Of a DNA stretch of 64,000 bases, positions 32,871 through 42,028 are shown piece by piece. Made by a program: the position numbers and the translations under genes. This stretch comes from Acidithiobacillus ferrianus (GTDB lineage: Bacteria; Pseudomonadota; Gammaproteobacteria; Acidithiobacillales; Acidithiobacillaceae). Numbering within the stretch: the first letter of the stretch is position 1; each line of letters begins with the position of its first letter. The DNA lies in the NCBI RefSeq assembly GCF_010378095.1, contig NZ_WNJL01000023.1, positions 1 to 64,000 on the forward strand, written 5' to 3'. The notes under the pieces were generated by a model. The model was not told the origin of the DNA. It saw nothing but the letters and a program-made list of their open reading frames with translations, and ran no database searches.

Positions 32871-34559
32871 TCAGCACCACCGCAACAAAATATTCAAGCG
32901 ATGCGAAAAAACCAAGAGAAGCCGCGTCAGCCTTGCATAAAGATCATTCACATATAATTCCCTGGAGAGCAGGGCATACATCGAAAGATAAGCTCCGCGC
33001 CAGCGTCCCTTATCGACACGATCCCACCAGCCGGAAGAATCGGCAAAGAAGGTCAGTGCCCAGCCACCAACGAATAAAAAGGCAAGAAAAATGACCAGCG
33101 CATCGAAAACGAATGCATTAATACTGGCGGCAGCATAAAGCTTTTGGCTGATGCCATGCGGGTAGAGAAAACTACCAAAATAATGACTGATCAGAGTGTA
33201 ACCAATCACAACGAGCACGAATGATTCTAATATCCCACCCATAAGCCGCCACGGATTAGTATGTGTCATCTTATGAGTTGCAAATAGCGCCTGCGCTCCA
33301 GTTACCCAGCCGAAAAACAGAAGAATGATGACGCCCTGCTCGTAAAGCAATTCCGAAGACACAAAGAAATGGGACAAGCTCAAAACCGCCACCGGCACTA
33401 GAATGGTTAGAGCCGCCGCCGCGAGCCAAGGCAGGCGGGAAGGCTTCGCCGGTCGTCGCTCAACAATGGCGGTGTAAATGGAATCGGGGGGTACACCATC
33501 GTGAGCACGTGCTTCACCGATGACATTTCCCGCACTCAGAAACATCGAGCCCTTGAAAAAACCATGGGCTATCAAATGGAAAATGGCGAGGGGAAAAGCG
33601 CCCACGCCGCACTCCATGACCATGAAACCCATCTGCCCCATGGTGGAATAGCCCAGAGAGCGTTTCACATCATTTTGAATCAGCATCATGGCCGAGCCGA
33701 TAATCGCCGTGACCAAGCCCACTATGAAAGCCATGTGCAGAGCGCCGCCCGCATACTCGAAAACCGGCGCGAAACGATTAAAAAGAAATCCACCGGCATT
33801 GACGATACCTGCGTGCATCAATGCGGAAACCGGGGTCGGTCCGTCCATGGTATAAGGCAACCATCCATGGAGTAAAAATTGTGCGGAGCGGGCGAAAGCC
33901 GCAAAAGCCAGAAGAAAACCCACCAGCTCCGGAATAGATAATCCCCAAAAAGCATGAAGATCCGGATTTATCTGTATCTGCGCAAAAATAACCGGCAAGG
34001 ATATGGAATGGTAGGTTTTGATCAACACAAATGCGGCGAACCAAAGCGGCAAGTCGCCTGCCCGGTAAGTGATTTGTGTCCAGAAGGCATAGCGCCCCGC
34101 TGCGGGGCGGTTGGTATCATGGCCGAGGAGAAAATAAAGAACCACACCAACGAGGAACCAGGCCACCAGCAGGGTAACCAAATCTGCCGCAGAAACCATG
34201 AACAAAATGATCGCAGTCATTAAATCCAATAAGGCAAAGAACCGCGTATAGTTCGGTTCTTCAACCATGTACCGTACCGAGTACATGTGTACTAGCAAAC
34301 TAATTCCACTGACAAATACCCACATGATCAAACTGAGGGGATCCAACCAGATGCTGCCCCAATGGATACCGATATGTACCACCTGCGAATGGCCAGCGAC
34401 CACATAGTAGCCGAGCATGACCAGTGACAGAAAAAAAGTGACCAATGTGGCTATCACGCTGACCCGTGCAGATATTCTGCGTTTTGAACGCAGGAAAAGG
34501 AATATAATGATTGCCGACAACACCAGCAGAAATGGTGTGATTATTGTCAGAATTTCCAT
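32871..34559 (-). CDS. dabB: DabB, proton-conducting membrane subunit of the DAB pump (copy 2)
   Basis: The 562-aa NuoL-like membrane protein has the antiporter-core motif GWLPYTMDGPTPVSALMHAG near residue 230 and IQNDVKRSLGYSTMGQMGFM downstream, standard for proton-translocating subunits. GAGGCG precedes the start. It is the first gene of the second DAB unit and lies behind the cbbO relic, so it could be read from the carboxysome promoter, although a closer promoter in the AT-rich relic region is possible. Confidence 0.9.
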   Translation of the reverse strand: MEILTIITPFLLVLSAIIIFLFLRSKRRISARVSVIATLVTFFLSLVMLGYYVVAGHSQVVHIGIHWGSIWLDPLSLIMWVFVSGISLLVHMYSVRYMVEEPNYTRFFALLDLMTAIILFMVSAADLVTLLVAWFLVGVVLYFLLGHDTNRPAAGRYAFWTQITYRAGDLPLWFAAFVLIKTYHSISLPVIFAQIQINPDLHAFWGLSIPELVGFLLAFAAFARSAQFLLHGWLPYTMDGPTPVSALMHAGIVNAGGFLFNRFAPVFEYAGGALHMAFIVGLVTAIIGSAMMLIQNDVKRSLGYSTMGQMGFMVMECGVGAFPLAIFHLIAHGFFKGSMFLSAGNVIGEARAHDGVPPDSIYTAIVERRPAKPSRLPWLAAAALTILVPVAVLSLSHFFVSSELLYEQGVIILLFFGWVTGAQALFATHKMTHTNPWRLMGGILESFVLVVIGYTLISHYFGSFLYPHGISQKLYAAASINAFVFDALVIFLAFLFVGGWALTFFADSSGWWDRVDKGRWRGAYLSMYALLSRELYVNDLYARLTRLLLVFSHRLNILLRWC

Positions 34560-34586
34560 CTCGCCCTCTTACGCCTCCCTATAAAT

Positions 34587-34880
34587 CTATTTGGTCATGG
34601 AAATATAGAGTTGTGGTAGTTTTCCTGGAATTTTATCGACATGATCCAGAACCAAATAATTACGTTGACCGAAAGTCCTAAATAAATATTCGTCGGCATA
34701 AAGATCTAGTAACAAACAGAACATGCGGATACCCTTACGATTAATATCTTCCACCGTTTTTTGTATCGAAGCGCAAATATTGGGGATCATGCACATCATT
34801 ATCGGCTGGTTCACCACCTGTCAGCAAAAGAATGAGTGTTTTCTGGCTGGGATAACGTATTTGCGAACCTGAGATCTATC
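34587..34880 (-). pseudogene. C-terminal relic of a second cbbO
   Basis: Two adjacent leftward frames match the end of the intact CbbO in this window. First GSQIRYPSQK and LTGGEPADNDVHDPQYLRFD, then after a one-base frameshift KTVEDINRKGIRMF, QRNYLVLDHVDKIPGKLP and the terminal YISMTK. These parallel TDGEPADNDVRDPQYLRYD, NNYVVLDHVQRLPEKLP and YMGLTR in the complete gene. The upstream three quarters are missing. It is diverged, not a recent duplication, and suggests that another cbbQ-cbbO pair once lay here. Confidence 0.85.
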
Positions 34881-35034
34881 CACCGGCCAAAGAATCACCG
34901 CTCCAATCCAGCGCGGGTGCTGTCCACGGAAAGAGCTTATCATCACGATAAAGGTTTTCTGATTGATCTTTTTGTACAGAATACGTCCACGATGATTTTT
35001 CACTCTTTTCCGCAAGTTTTTCAGCTGTATTTGA

Positions 35035-35229
35035 TCAAAACATTATGGGTATTTTCTTCCGCTGATAATATATTTTTTGATTCGGTACCGCCCGCAGACC
35101 CCGCTGCACCAGGAGGCGGGTCAGGGTTGCCGCCACCCAAGTTTTACCGACGCCCGTGTCAGTGCCAGTAACAAAGAGCCCGCTCAGATCTGCTATATCC
35201 GATTCAGCAATGTGTTGAATGATTTTCAT
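35035..35229 (-). pseudogene. 5' fragment of bioD (dethiobiotin synthetase)
   Basis: The 64-codon frame contains GLFVTGTDTGVGKTWVAATL and LLVQRGLRA, the N-terminal P-loop of dethiobiotin synthetase, then turns into unrelated AT-rich sequence and stops. Its ATG overlaps the stop of the preceding aldolase gene (ATGA), so the stub is still translated in coupling. It marks a deletion junction with the cbbO relic; 34881-35034 holds nothing recognisable. Confidence 0.7.
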
Positions 35230-36407
35230 AAGCTTTCCATGGCGTAGTCGATGCTGATTTCTCGGTCGGCCACAGGTCGGAAACGCCGATTGGTGAAGGC
35301 TACATAGTCAGGGTGCCCGTGGTAGGAATCGATCACTTCCGGTGCCGCAAAACGCACCTGCCAGCAGTAGCGGTATTGAGCGCGTTCTCTCATCGCCTTA
35401 CCCGTGATCACTGACCGCACTCCCGGAATGGCGCTCAGCGTCTGCTGCCCCTCGATCATCATCGCGGTCACTTCCTTTTCGGAAAGGCCAACCACATCGT
35501 GGATGATCAGGTGTTCCACGGGTACCCACGGTCGACAGCATGCCAACACCTCAGCGGCGCGTCCGGCAGCACCCCACACGCGCATACAGCGCTCAGCCTC
35601 GGCACTGATCGCCGCACCAACACCCTGGACCAAATCCAGGTAGCCAGCACTCGGTGCCGATCTTGCCCGGGCGCGGATCGCTGCGTTCGCGGCTTCAGCC
35701 AAAGCGGTAAAATAGTTGATCTTCACCACGCCATGGGCAATGAGCCGCCGGAATTGGTCATCGTCGAGCCGAGTCCTGCAGTGCATTGCCAGCGGCATGC
35801 CCAGTGCTTGGTTGATGCCGCGCAGGCGCTGGATATCCAGTTTGGCCTTGCTTTTGAGACAGCTTTGTTCCGCTCCAATGAATACCGCCAGGAAGTCTAC
35901 CCCGGTGCGTTCGACAAAGCCTTTCGCTTCGGCCACGGTGGTATAAGGTCGAGTGGCGGGATGCCGCCAGGTATCCATGTCCGCCACACCAGGGACGTAA
36001 CCCAAATCCCCCTCTACCGGCACACCACAGGCATGGGCCATCTCGACCACCGCCTTCGTACGCGTCAAGTTGTCGGAGAAAGTCGACCGCGAAGCATCTA
36101 CCATCACGCCGTTGCAACCCAGGCGGATGGCCCGCACCGCTGCCTCCAGGTTCGCTCCATGATCAAGATGAAGGGCCACCGGCACCGCGCTATGGCGTGC
36201 CGCCGCCTCCATCCCGGGCATCAGCAGTGCGAAGTCATAGTGCTCCAAGTGCGACTCGGCCAGAGAGAGGATTACCGGTGCGCGAGACCGCTCGGCAGCG
36301 GCCATGACACCCTCGACGAACTCCAGGCTCACGACGTCGAAGGCGCCCACCGCGTAGCCGTGCGCATAGGCATGGTTCAGCAGATCTTTCATGTGCACCA
36401 AAGGCAT
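35226..36407 (-). CDS. Class II aldolase-like protein fused to a Dabb domain
   Basis: This 393-aa protein starts MPLVHMKDLLNHAYAHGYAVGAFDVV. Residues 1-290 follow class II fructose/tagatose-bisphosphate aldolases, including ALHLDHG and VEGDLGYVPG, and KINYFTAL. Two hallmark sites are altered: the zinc-ligand His of the usual Ile-Gly-x-x-His-Gly is replaced (IGAEQSCL), and the usual His-Gly-Gly-Ser/Thr-Gly phosphate loop reads HCRTR. Residues 300-393 match the Dabb stress-responsive alpha/beta barrel (PGVRSVITGK, then SYHGHPDYVAF and RPVADREISIDY). Genes here are called cbbA by position, but this one may not cleave fructose bisphosphate. Confidence 0.75.
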   Translation of the reverse strand: MPLVHMKDLLNHAYAHGYAVGAFDVVSLEFVEGVMAAAERSRAPVILSLAESHLEHYDFALLMPGMEAAARHSAVPVALHLDHGANLEAAVRAIRLGCNGVMVDASRSTFSDNLTRTKAVVEMAHACGVPVEGDLGYVPGVADMDTWRHPATRPYTTVAEAKGFVERTGVDFLAVFIGAEQSCLKSKAKLDIQRLRGINQALGMPLAMHCRTRLDDDQFRRLIAHGVVKINYFTALAEAANAAIRARARSAPSAGYLDLVQGVGAAISAEAERCMRVWGAAGRAAEVLACCRPWVPVEHLIIHDVVGLSEKEVTAMMIEGQQTLSAIPGVRSVITGKAMRERAQYRYCWQVRFAAPEVIDSYHGHPDYVAFTNRRFRPVADREISIDYAMESL

Positions 36408-36531
36408 CGTTTTTCTCCTAAATGAATCCGTTGCGGGGACGCTCCCGTTCCGACCGCCGCATCGCGGGAACCACTCCCAGTAATGCTTGACTCTGAACAG
36501 GACGCTCACCCATCATCGTTCGGCTGCTTTT

Positions 36532-38883
36532 TCATCGCGTAAGGCCCATGTAGAGGATCGGCAACTTCTCGGGCAGCCTCTGCACATGATCCAGAACCAC
36601 ATAGTTGTTCGCACCAAAAATGCGGGATACGTACTGGTCAGCCCTGGGGTCGAGACTCAGGCAGTAAGGAACAATGCCGGCTTGAGTCAACTCTTCCACC
36701 GCTTTCCTGGCGTCATACCGCAGATATTGGGGATCGCGCACATCGTTATCCGCCGGCTCACCGTCGGTGATCACCAGCAACAGTTTCTTGCTGCTGGGTT
36801 GACGTTTCAAAATCGAGCCAGCGTGACGGACCGCCGCGCCCATGCGGGTGGATAGTTGGCCGCTCATGCCCGCCAGGCGGGCCTTGGCCCGGTCATTGTA
36901 AGCAGCGCCGAAATCCTTGTAGCGAAAATATTCCACATCGTGGCGGCCGTTTGAATCGAATCCATGAATGGCGAAGGGATCACCGATCTTGTCGAGAGCG
37001 TCGGCGAGCAGCACCGTGGCCTCACGTGCCAGTTGTAACACGGTGCTGTCCGAACCCAGCACCGGGTCATTGGTGGATTCGGACAGGTCGATCAGGAGCA
37101 GTACCGAGAGATCGCGGACCTTGCGCACATTGCGCATCATGATGCGCGGATCGGGCTGCTCGCCCATGCGCATCTCGATCATGGCGCGCACCGCGGCGTT
37201 CAGATCGACCTCGTCGCCGTCCTCCTGTTTGCGCAGACGTTGCACGCCTTGCGGTTGCATGGCTTCGATCAGATACTTGAGTCGACCGATGATGGGCTTG
37301 TGCTTGACCACGATTTCTTCGATGGTCTCCAGCTTGCCATTCTTGGCGCGCTTTTCCAGCACGGTGCACCAGTCCGGACGCTCCAGCTGCATTTGGTAGT
37401 CCCACTCCGGGTAATGATAGGGATCTGGCGGTGGCGAGCGCCCTTCTTGCTGATTCAGACTGGTGGATTCCTCGTCGCGGAAAAACTCGCTGGATAACAC
37501 CCATATTTCGTTGGCGTCGTCCCCCGCGCCGGGGACATCGATGGCGTTGACCATTTCCATCACGCTGACGTACTTGCGGACTTGCTGCGTGGTGACGCCG
37601 GCGATCACCTGCCCGGCTTCGCGGATATCCTCGAACTCCCACAGATAACGATTGTCGTCGCGGTAGGGGATGTCCGGCAGATCAGTGGCGCTTGAGTAGG
37701 CCACCCCGAACTGCGGCATTTCCGCGGCGAGGCGCAGTCCGAGCTCACGCGACCATTCGGTGGAGGTCAGCCGTTGCCGCTGCTCGCTGAACATCTGGCG
37801 GCCCATCGCCACCCAAGGGTGGTCATCGGCATATTCCGGGTCCAGCAGAGCATGTGCCAAGCGCGCCATCAAGGGTGCTGCCGCATTGCCGGACGCGGGT
37901 GTTGCCGTGTGCAGCGGCAACCAGATTTGCCCGAGCCCAGGAAATTGCTGGAGGGCGATGGCTTCCACACGGGCATCCTCGATCAGGCCGATGAGCGCTT
38001 TCTGCAATGCACTCAACCCCGTGCCATCGAATTGATCTGTGGTGTATACCTGATGGCAAGCCGCGTGAGCGGCACCGGCGCGGTATAGTTCAATGCCGGA
38101 AACGCGCATTTCTTCACCTGACGGTACCTGCCACACCAGATCATCATACGCATCGGGAAGATGTATGATGTATCCCTCGATGGAGGGGCGGTAACCTTCG
38201 CGCTGTTCGAAGTCGCCGCTGGTGGGACGCAGGAAGAAATCACGGCCCCACAAGGCGCGCAAATACATACCGATGCGGCGCTGCACATCGATGAACAGCG
38301 TGCCCTTGCGCTCCTTCTGTAACACCCCGATGGATTCCGGGCTTTCCAGCGCAAAGTATTTTGCCTGGCCGTTGAAGTCGACCTTGTGCGCCTGCGCGCC
38401 CCACAGCGCCCAGCGCCGCAACCCGCCCAGGGTGAGCTGACTCAAAAGTGTGCCGAGGTGATCCAGCATCGGACGCACTCCGCGCGGCGCTTGCGCGAGC
38501 AGGGTGTCGAGCAGGTGCAAATAGCCACGGAACAGCTCCGGGTCACCCAGTCGCGCAGCCGCCACGGGACTGGTGGAGAACATCGCGGCAATGACGGCGG
38601 CGCTGGTCTTGGAATACATCTTGATAGCGGCAGTCAGCATTTCATGAACGGCATCTTCGCCCAGCTCGCGCGCCACCGCCGGTGCGCTTTGGATGAACGA
38701 CACCACCAAGTCGGTACCGCGCCCCAGCGACTTCAGGCCAATTGCGCCTTGCAGGTAGTAGTTCTCCAGCCCACGGGGACTGAACACCCGCGCCGCCTCA
38801 TCCCAGGAGGCGCGCAGCACTTCGCCGGCGTGCTCCCCGAGTTCATCCAATATGTCCTGATATTTTTCGAGTTCGACCGCCAT
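36532..38883 (-). CDS. cbbO: CbbO, VWA-domain RuBisCO activase adaptor
   Basis: The 783-aa protein belongs to the CbbO/NorD family. A C-terminal von Willebrand A domain has the MIDAS motif LLLIDLSESTND near residue 600 and VITDGEPADND near 715. The N-terminal half is the CbbO-specific helical region. CbbO recruits the CbbQ hexamer to inhibited RuBisCO to remove bound sugar phosphates. cbbQ is 17 bases upstream, in the same direction. Length is normal and no frameshift is seen. Confidence 0.93.
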   Translation of the reverse strand: MAVELEKYQDILDELGEHAGEVLRASWDEAARVFSPRGLENYYLQGAIGLKSLGRGTDLVVSFIQSAPAVARELGEDAVHEMLTAAIKMYSKTSAAVIAAMFSTSPVAAARLGDPELFRGYLHLLDTLLAQAPRGVRPMLDHLGTLLSQLTLGGLRRWALWGAQAHKVDFNGQAKYFALESPESIGVLQKERKGTLFIDVQRRIGMYLRALWGRDFFLRPTSGDFEQREGYRPSIEGYIIHLPDAYDDLVWQVPSGEEMRVSGIELYRAGAAHAACHQVYTTDQFDGTGLSALQKALIGLIEDARVEAIALQQFPGLGQIWLPLHTATPASGNAAAPLMARLAHALLDPEYADDHPWVAMGRQMFSEQRQRLTSTEWSRELGLRLAAEMPQFGVAYSSATDLPDIPYRDDNRYLWEFEDIREAGQVIAGVTTQQVRKYVSVMEMVNAIDVPGAGDDANEIWVLSSEFFRDEESTSLNQQEGRSPPPDPYHYPEWDYQMQLERPDWCTVLEKRAKNGKLETIEEIVVKHKPIIGRLKYLIEAMQPQGVQRLRKQEDGDEVDLNAAVRAMIEMRMGEQPDPRIMMRNVRKVRDLSVLLLIDLSESTNDPVLGSDSTVLQLAREATVLLADALDKIGDPFAIHGFDSNGRHDVEYFRYKDFGAAYNDRAKARLAGMSGQLSTRMGAAVRHAGSILKRQPSSKKLLLVITDGEPADNDVRDPQYLRYDARKAVEELTQAGIVPYCLSLDPRADQYVSRIFGANNYVVLDHVQRLPEKLPILYMGLTR

Positions 38884-38899
38884 TTCCCGGCTCCGGATG

Positions 38900-39703
38900 T
38901 CAGAAGAACGTGCTCACCGCCGCGTCGAGCGCATCGCGCATGTCGGAATCATCGGTGATCGGGCGCACCAGCGTCATTCGGCACGCCGCCATCGGCTCCA
39001 CGCCCTTGGTAATGAGGCTGCCGGCGTAGATCAGCATGCGCGTGGAAATACCCTCGTCGAGACCATGTCCCTTGAGATTGCGTGCACGTTCGGCGATGGA
39101 TACCAGCTTGCCGGCGATTTCCGCACTGACGCCGGTTTCGTGGGCGACGATCTCGGTTTCGATGTCGTGGGCAGGATAATGGAAGTCCAGTGCACCGAAA
39201 CGCTGTTTGGTAGACTGTTTCAAATCCTTCATCAAGCTCTGGTAACCCGGGTTGTAGGAAATCACCAGTTGGAAGTCGGGATGGGCCTGCACCAGTTCGC
39301 CCTTCTTCTCCAGCGGCAGCACACGTCGCGCGTCGGTAAGGGGGTGAATCACCACGGTGGTGTCCTGACGGGCTTCCACCACTTCGTCGAGGTAGCAGAT
39401 AGCTCCAAAACGCGCGGCAATGGCCAGCGGTCCGTCCTGCCAGCGAGTGCCTGAAGCGTCGAGCAGGAAACGACCGACCAGGTCGGACGCCGTCATATCT
39501 TCGTTGCACGCCACGGTGATCAGTGGCTTGCCCAGTTTCCATGCCATATATTCGACAAAACGGGTCTTCCCGCAGCCGGTAGGTCCTTTCAGCATCATCG
39601 GCATGCGTACCGAATAGGCGGCCTCGTACAGGTCGACTTCGTCGGTTACCGTGCGGTAATAAGGCATCTGGTGAACGAGGTATTGCTCAATGTCTGCTGG
39701 CAT
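38900..39703 (-). CDS. cbbQ: CbbQ, MoxR-type AAA+ RuBisCO activase
   Basis: The 267-aa AAA+ ATPase has Walker [13 protein letters not shown] near residue 40 and Walker [12 protein letters not shown] near residue 100, and the family C-terminal domain. AGGAG lies 7 bases before the ATG. With CbbO it forms the carboxysomal RuBisCO activase. Its start is 30 bases after the mcdB stop. Confidence 0.95.
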   Translation of the reverse strand: MPADIEQYLVHQMPYYRTVTDEVDLYEAAYSVRMPMMLKGPTGCGKTRFVEYMAWKLGKPLITVACNEDMTASDLVGRFLLDASGTRWQDGPLAIAARFGAICYLDEVVEARQDTTVVIHPLTDARRVLPLEKKGELVQAHPDFQLVISYNPGYQSLMKDLKQSTKQRFGALDFHYPAHDIETEIVAHETGVSAEIAGKLVSIAERARNLKGHGLDEGISTRMLIYAGSLITKGVEPMAACRMTLVRPITDDSDMRDALDAAVSTFF

Positions 39704-39732
39704 TTTTCACTCCTGAAACCAAAAATACGCGT

Positions 39733-39981
39733 TTAATCGGGCCAAACCCGACGCGGGTGCAGACGTTTATGACCCTCTGAGCGCGGTACGGATGATCGTT
39801 TGTCTCCCGGTTCACTCGGCGATACCGGAGGTTTCTCGTCCGGAGAGGCCGTACCGCGGTCTTTCGGGTACACATCCTGCGCACGCGTATCTGCTGCTGT
39901 CGGCGGCGGTGTCTCGACTTGCTGCGATTGAACCTGGCGTACCCCTTGCGCCAGTTTGGATCCCAACTTCTTCACAGGCAT
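39733..39981 (-). CDS. mcdB: McdB, carboxysome positioning adaptor (alpha type)
   Basis: The 82-aa, Pro/Arg/Ser-rich and largely disordered protein begins MPVKKLGSKLAQGV and ends in RRVWPD. A terminal Trp-containing motif is the mark of alpha-carboxysome McdB. It overlaps the mcdA stop by 10 bases. McdB links carboxysomes to the nucleoid-bound ParA-like ATPase McdA. The short length is normal for the alpha type. Confidence 0.82.
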   Translation of the reverse strand: MPVKKLGSKLAQGVRQVQSQQVETPPPTAADTRAQDVYPKDRGTASPDEKPPVSPSEPGDKRSSVPRSEGHKRLHPRRVWPD

Positions 39982-40607
39982 AAGACCTCCTCAATGATCG
40001 CTTCCATATCCGCCACGGCCGTTTGGGCGCGTTTGCCCAATCCGTAGACGCTTGTCCCTTCGACCGCGGCACTGCGATAAGCCGCACGCCGCTGCATGCT
40101 GGCTTGCAATATCGGTATGTCGAACCCCGCCAGAGCCTCGCGCATGGCACGGGACAAGGCATTACGCGATTCCAGTTGATTCAGTACCAGTCTTGCACGC
40201 AAGTCCCGGTTCAACCGCCTGGCCTCACCCACCGCTACCGCCATTCCCACGCTTGCCCACAGATCCATCGGGGAGGGCAACACCGGAATTAATACCATCT
40301 GAACCGAACACATCACCGCAGCGACCACATCACCCTGGAGGACCGGCGGGCAGTCCACCACCACATAGCGATGGGCGCGCGCCAGTTGCGCAATGGTGGC
40401 GAAGGGATCACCGCCAGCCTGTGCCACTGGCGGCAGGCCAGCGCCGTCAGTGGCCATTTCGACCCACTGGCTGAGGGAGCGCTGGGGGTCGGCGTCCACC
40501 AGATGGGTGGAACCGCGTCGCGCCAGGCCCGCCGCCAGATTCAGCGCCAGGGTGGTCTTGCCGGTACCGCCCTTCTGGTGAATTACCGCAATGATCCTGT
40601 CAACCAT
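39972..40607 (-). CDS. mcdA: McdA, ParA-like carboxysome positioning ATPase
   Basis: The 211-aa ATPase begins MVDRIIAVIHQKGGTGKTT, the deviant Walker A of ParA proteins, and has VVVDCPPVL as the second motif near residue 80. With McdB it distributes carboxysomes along the nucleoid. It is not the element's ParA-like gene (13114-13836), from which it differs in motif and size. Confidence 0.88.
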   Translation of the reverse strand: MVDRIIAVIHQKGGTGKTTLALNLAAGLARRGSTHLVDADPQRSLSQWVEMATDGAGLPPVAQAGGDPFATIAQLARAHRYVVVDCPPVLQGDVVAAVMCSVQMVLIPVLPSPMDLWASVGMAVAVGEARRLNRDLRARLVLNQLESRNALSRAMREALAGFDIPILQASMQRRAAYRSAAVEGTSVYGLGKRAQTAVADMEAIIEEVLCL

Positions 40608-40647
40608 GCCTGCCCCCAGGTGGCGTCAACCTTGTCGGACCGATGAT

Positions 40648-40926
40648 TCAGGTTCTCTCCGCCGTAGCCAGCGCTTCCATATCGCTGATGAAACTGGAGT
40701 TGCGTTCGGCCAGCGCAGCCTGACCCTCGGCATCGATGCCAATGTTGACGTAGGTTTTACCGAAACTCACATTCGGATAGTAATGCTCGCGTCCGGACAA
40801 GCCCGCCAGCCGGTCCAGAAAGTGTCGCGTCTCGGCGTAACTGGCGAAGTCAAAACGCCAACTACACGTGGGCAGACGCTCCTGGGACGCGGAGGGAATC
40901 GCATTCGGGTCCTTGACATCGTTCAT
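40648..40926 (-). CDS. acRAF, PCD-like RuBisCO assembly factor
   Basis: The 92-aa protein resembles pterin-4a-carbinolamine dehydratases (WRFDFASYAETRHFLDRLA, then GREHYYPNVSFGKTYVNI), the fold used by alpha-carboxysome RuBisCO assembly factor acRAF. The catalytic histidine set of true dehydratases is incomplete. The ATG overlaps the stop of the ferritin-like gene (ATGA). It is expected to help fold or assemble the RuBisCO large subunit. Confidence 0.83.
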   Translation of the reverse strand: MNDVKDPNAIPSASQERLPTCSWRFDFASYAETRHFLDRLAGLSGREHYYPNVSFGKTYVNIGIDAEGQAALAERNSSFISDMEALATAERT

Positions 40927-41366
40927 GACGCTGCTCCTTGGCGGATCTCCGCCAGCATGCGGTCCAGACTGCGCAAGTGACCGAGTTCATCTTGCAATAG
41001 ACCGGCGAACAATGCTTGCGTCTCGCCATCCCGCATTCTGGCGCAGTAGTGGGCCGCTTCCTCGTACAGGCGGATCGCTTCGATCTCCAACTCGCGATCA
41101 ATCAACAGCATCTCCTCCAGCGAGCGTCCCGGACGGATGGGCGGCAGTTGCGTACCATTGGAGGGAATGCCCAGCAGCAGCATGCGCTCGATCAGTTGCT
41201 GCGCATGCCCAAGTTCCTCTTCCGCATCGCTACGGAAGCGCCCGCTGTGCTCGCCCAGCTGCCACATCGCGGTCAGACTGGCCTGGGCAAGGTACTGCTG
41301 CACCGCAGCCAGCTCGTGGCTGAGCGCGCGCATCAGGTAACCCGTCCGTCGTGGATCGGTCGCCAT
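40923..41366 (-). CDS. Ferritin-like protein of the carboxysome operon
   Basis: The 147-aa four-helix protein begins MATDPRRTGYLMRALSHELA. Two Glu-x-x-His pairs (EEELGHAQQ near residue 50 and QDELGHLRS near 130) match the metal-binding repeats of bacterioferritin/rubrerythrin-like proteins. Genes of this type are regular members of cso operons, though their role in the organelle is not settled. The start at 41366 avoids overlap with csoS1. Confidence 0.82.
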   Translation of the reverse strand: MATDPRRTGYLMRALSHELAAVQQYLAQASLTAMWQLGEHSGRFRSDAEEELGHAQQLIERMLLLGIPSNGTQLPPIRPGRSLEEMLLIDRELEIEAIRLYEEAAHYCARMRDGETQALFAGLLQDELGHLRSLDRMLAEIRQGAAS

Positions 41367-41379
41367 GGCCACGCCTGCG

Positions 41380-41718
41380 CTAGCTGAGGGACCGACTAAC
41401 CACGCCGTCCAGCCCGCTGTCGCCGGCATCGGGCGTCTTCGGCAGAATGTTCTCCACCTCGGAGTGCACGCGGGCGATGATGTGCGCGGCCACCAGACCG
41501 TCGCCGACACGTTCGCACGCATCCGCCCCCGCCCGCACCGCCGCGTTCACCGCGCCGGTCTCGCCACGCACCAGCACGGTGACATAGCCACCGCCCACGA
41601 ACTGGCGGCCCACCAGACGCACTTCCGCCGCCTTGGTCATCGCATCCGCCGCCTCGATCGCCGGCACCAGCCCACGGGTCTCGATCATACCCAGTGCAAT
41701 TCCGCTTACGTTTGCCAT
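41380..41718 (-). CDS. csoS1: CsoS1, hexameric carboxysome shell protein
   Basis: The 112-aa BMC-domain protein begins [16 protein letters not shown] and has [19 protein letters not shown] and [16 protein letters not shown], typical of CsoS1A/B/C. A strong AAGGAG site lies 8 bases before the ATG; a GTG six bases further up is less likely. It tiles the flat facets of the shell. Only one csoS1 is present here, while many cso operons have two or three. Confidence 0.93.
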   Translation of the reverse strand: MANVSGIALGMIETRGLVPAIEAADAMTKAAEVRLVGRQFVGGGYVTVLVRGETGAVNAAVRAGADACERVGDGLVAAHIIARVHSEVENILPKTPDAGDSGLDGVVSRSLS

Positions 41719-41751
41719 TTTCACTGCTCCTTTCGTGTTGAAAAAAATCTG

Positions 41752-42018
41752 CTACCTACCCACCTGGCCGTCACCGACATCCCAATGGTCAATAATCCCG
41801 GCGATGGTCAGGTCGGTCAGTATCCGGTAATCCCCCGCCGCGTAACGGGCTGCCGAACCGCTCACGGTAATTACCCATTTGCCCGGGGGCACCCCCACCG
41901 GGTCGCAGGCCACACTGAGCCTGCCTTTGGCATCGGTGAGCACCCTAAGGGATGCGTTCTTCAGCCCGGGGATACGCCGCGTGGCCACCAGATCAGAGAG
42001 AACGCGCATAATGTCCAT
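41752..42018 (-). CDS. csoS4B: CsoS4B, pentameric shell vertex protein
   Basis: The 88-aa protein begins MDIMRVLSDLVATRR and contains VPPGKWVITVSGSAARYAAG and DLTIAGIIDHWD, the signature of bacterial microcompartment vertex proteins. It caps the icosahedral corners together with CsoS4A. It lies 10 bases after csoS4A. The longer frame upstream overlaps csoS4A and is not used. Confidence 0.9.
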   Translation of the reverse strand: MDIMRVLSDLVATRRIPGLKNASLRVLTDAKGRLSVACDPVGVPPGKWVITVSGSAARYAAGDYRILTDLTIAGIIDHWDVGDGQVGR

Positions 42019-42028
42019 GGAAGGCGTC

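Noticed and set aside
35499..36425. A 308-codon + strand frame opposite the aldolase gene
   Set aside because: It is His/Arg/Gln-rich shadow sequence; the minus strand encodes a recognisable aldolase-Dabb fusion.
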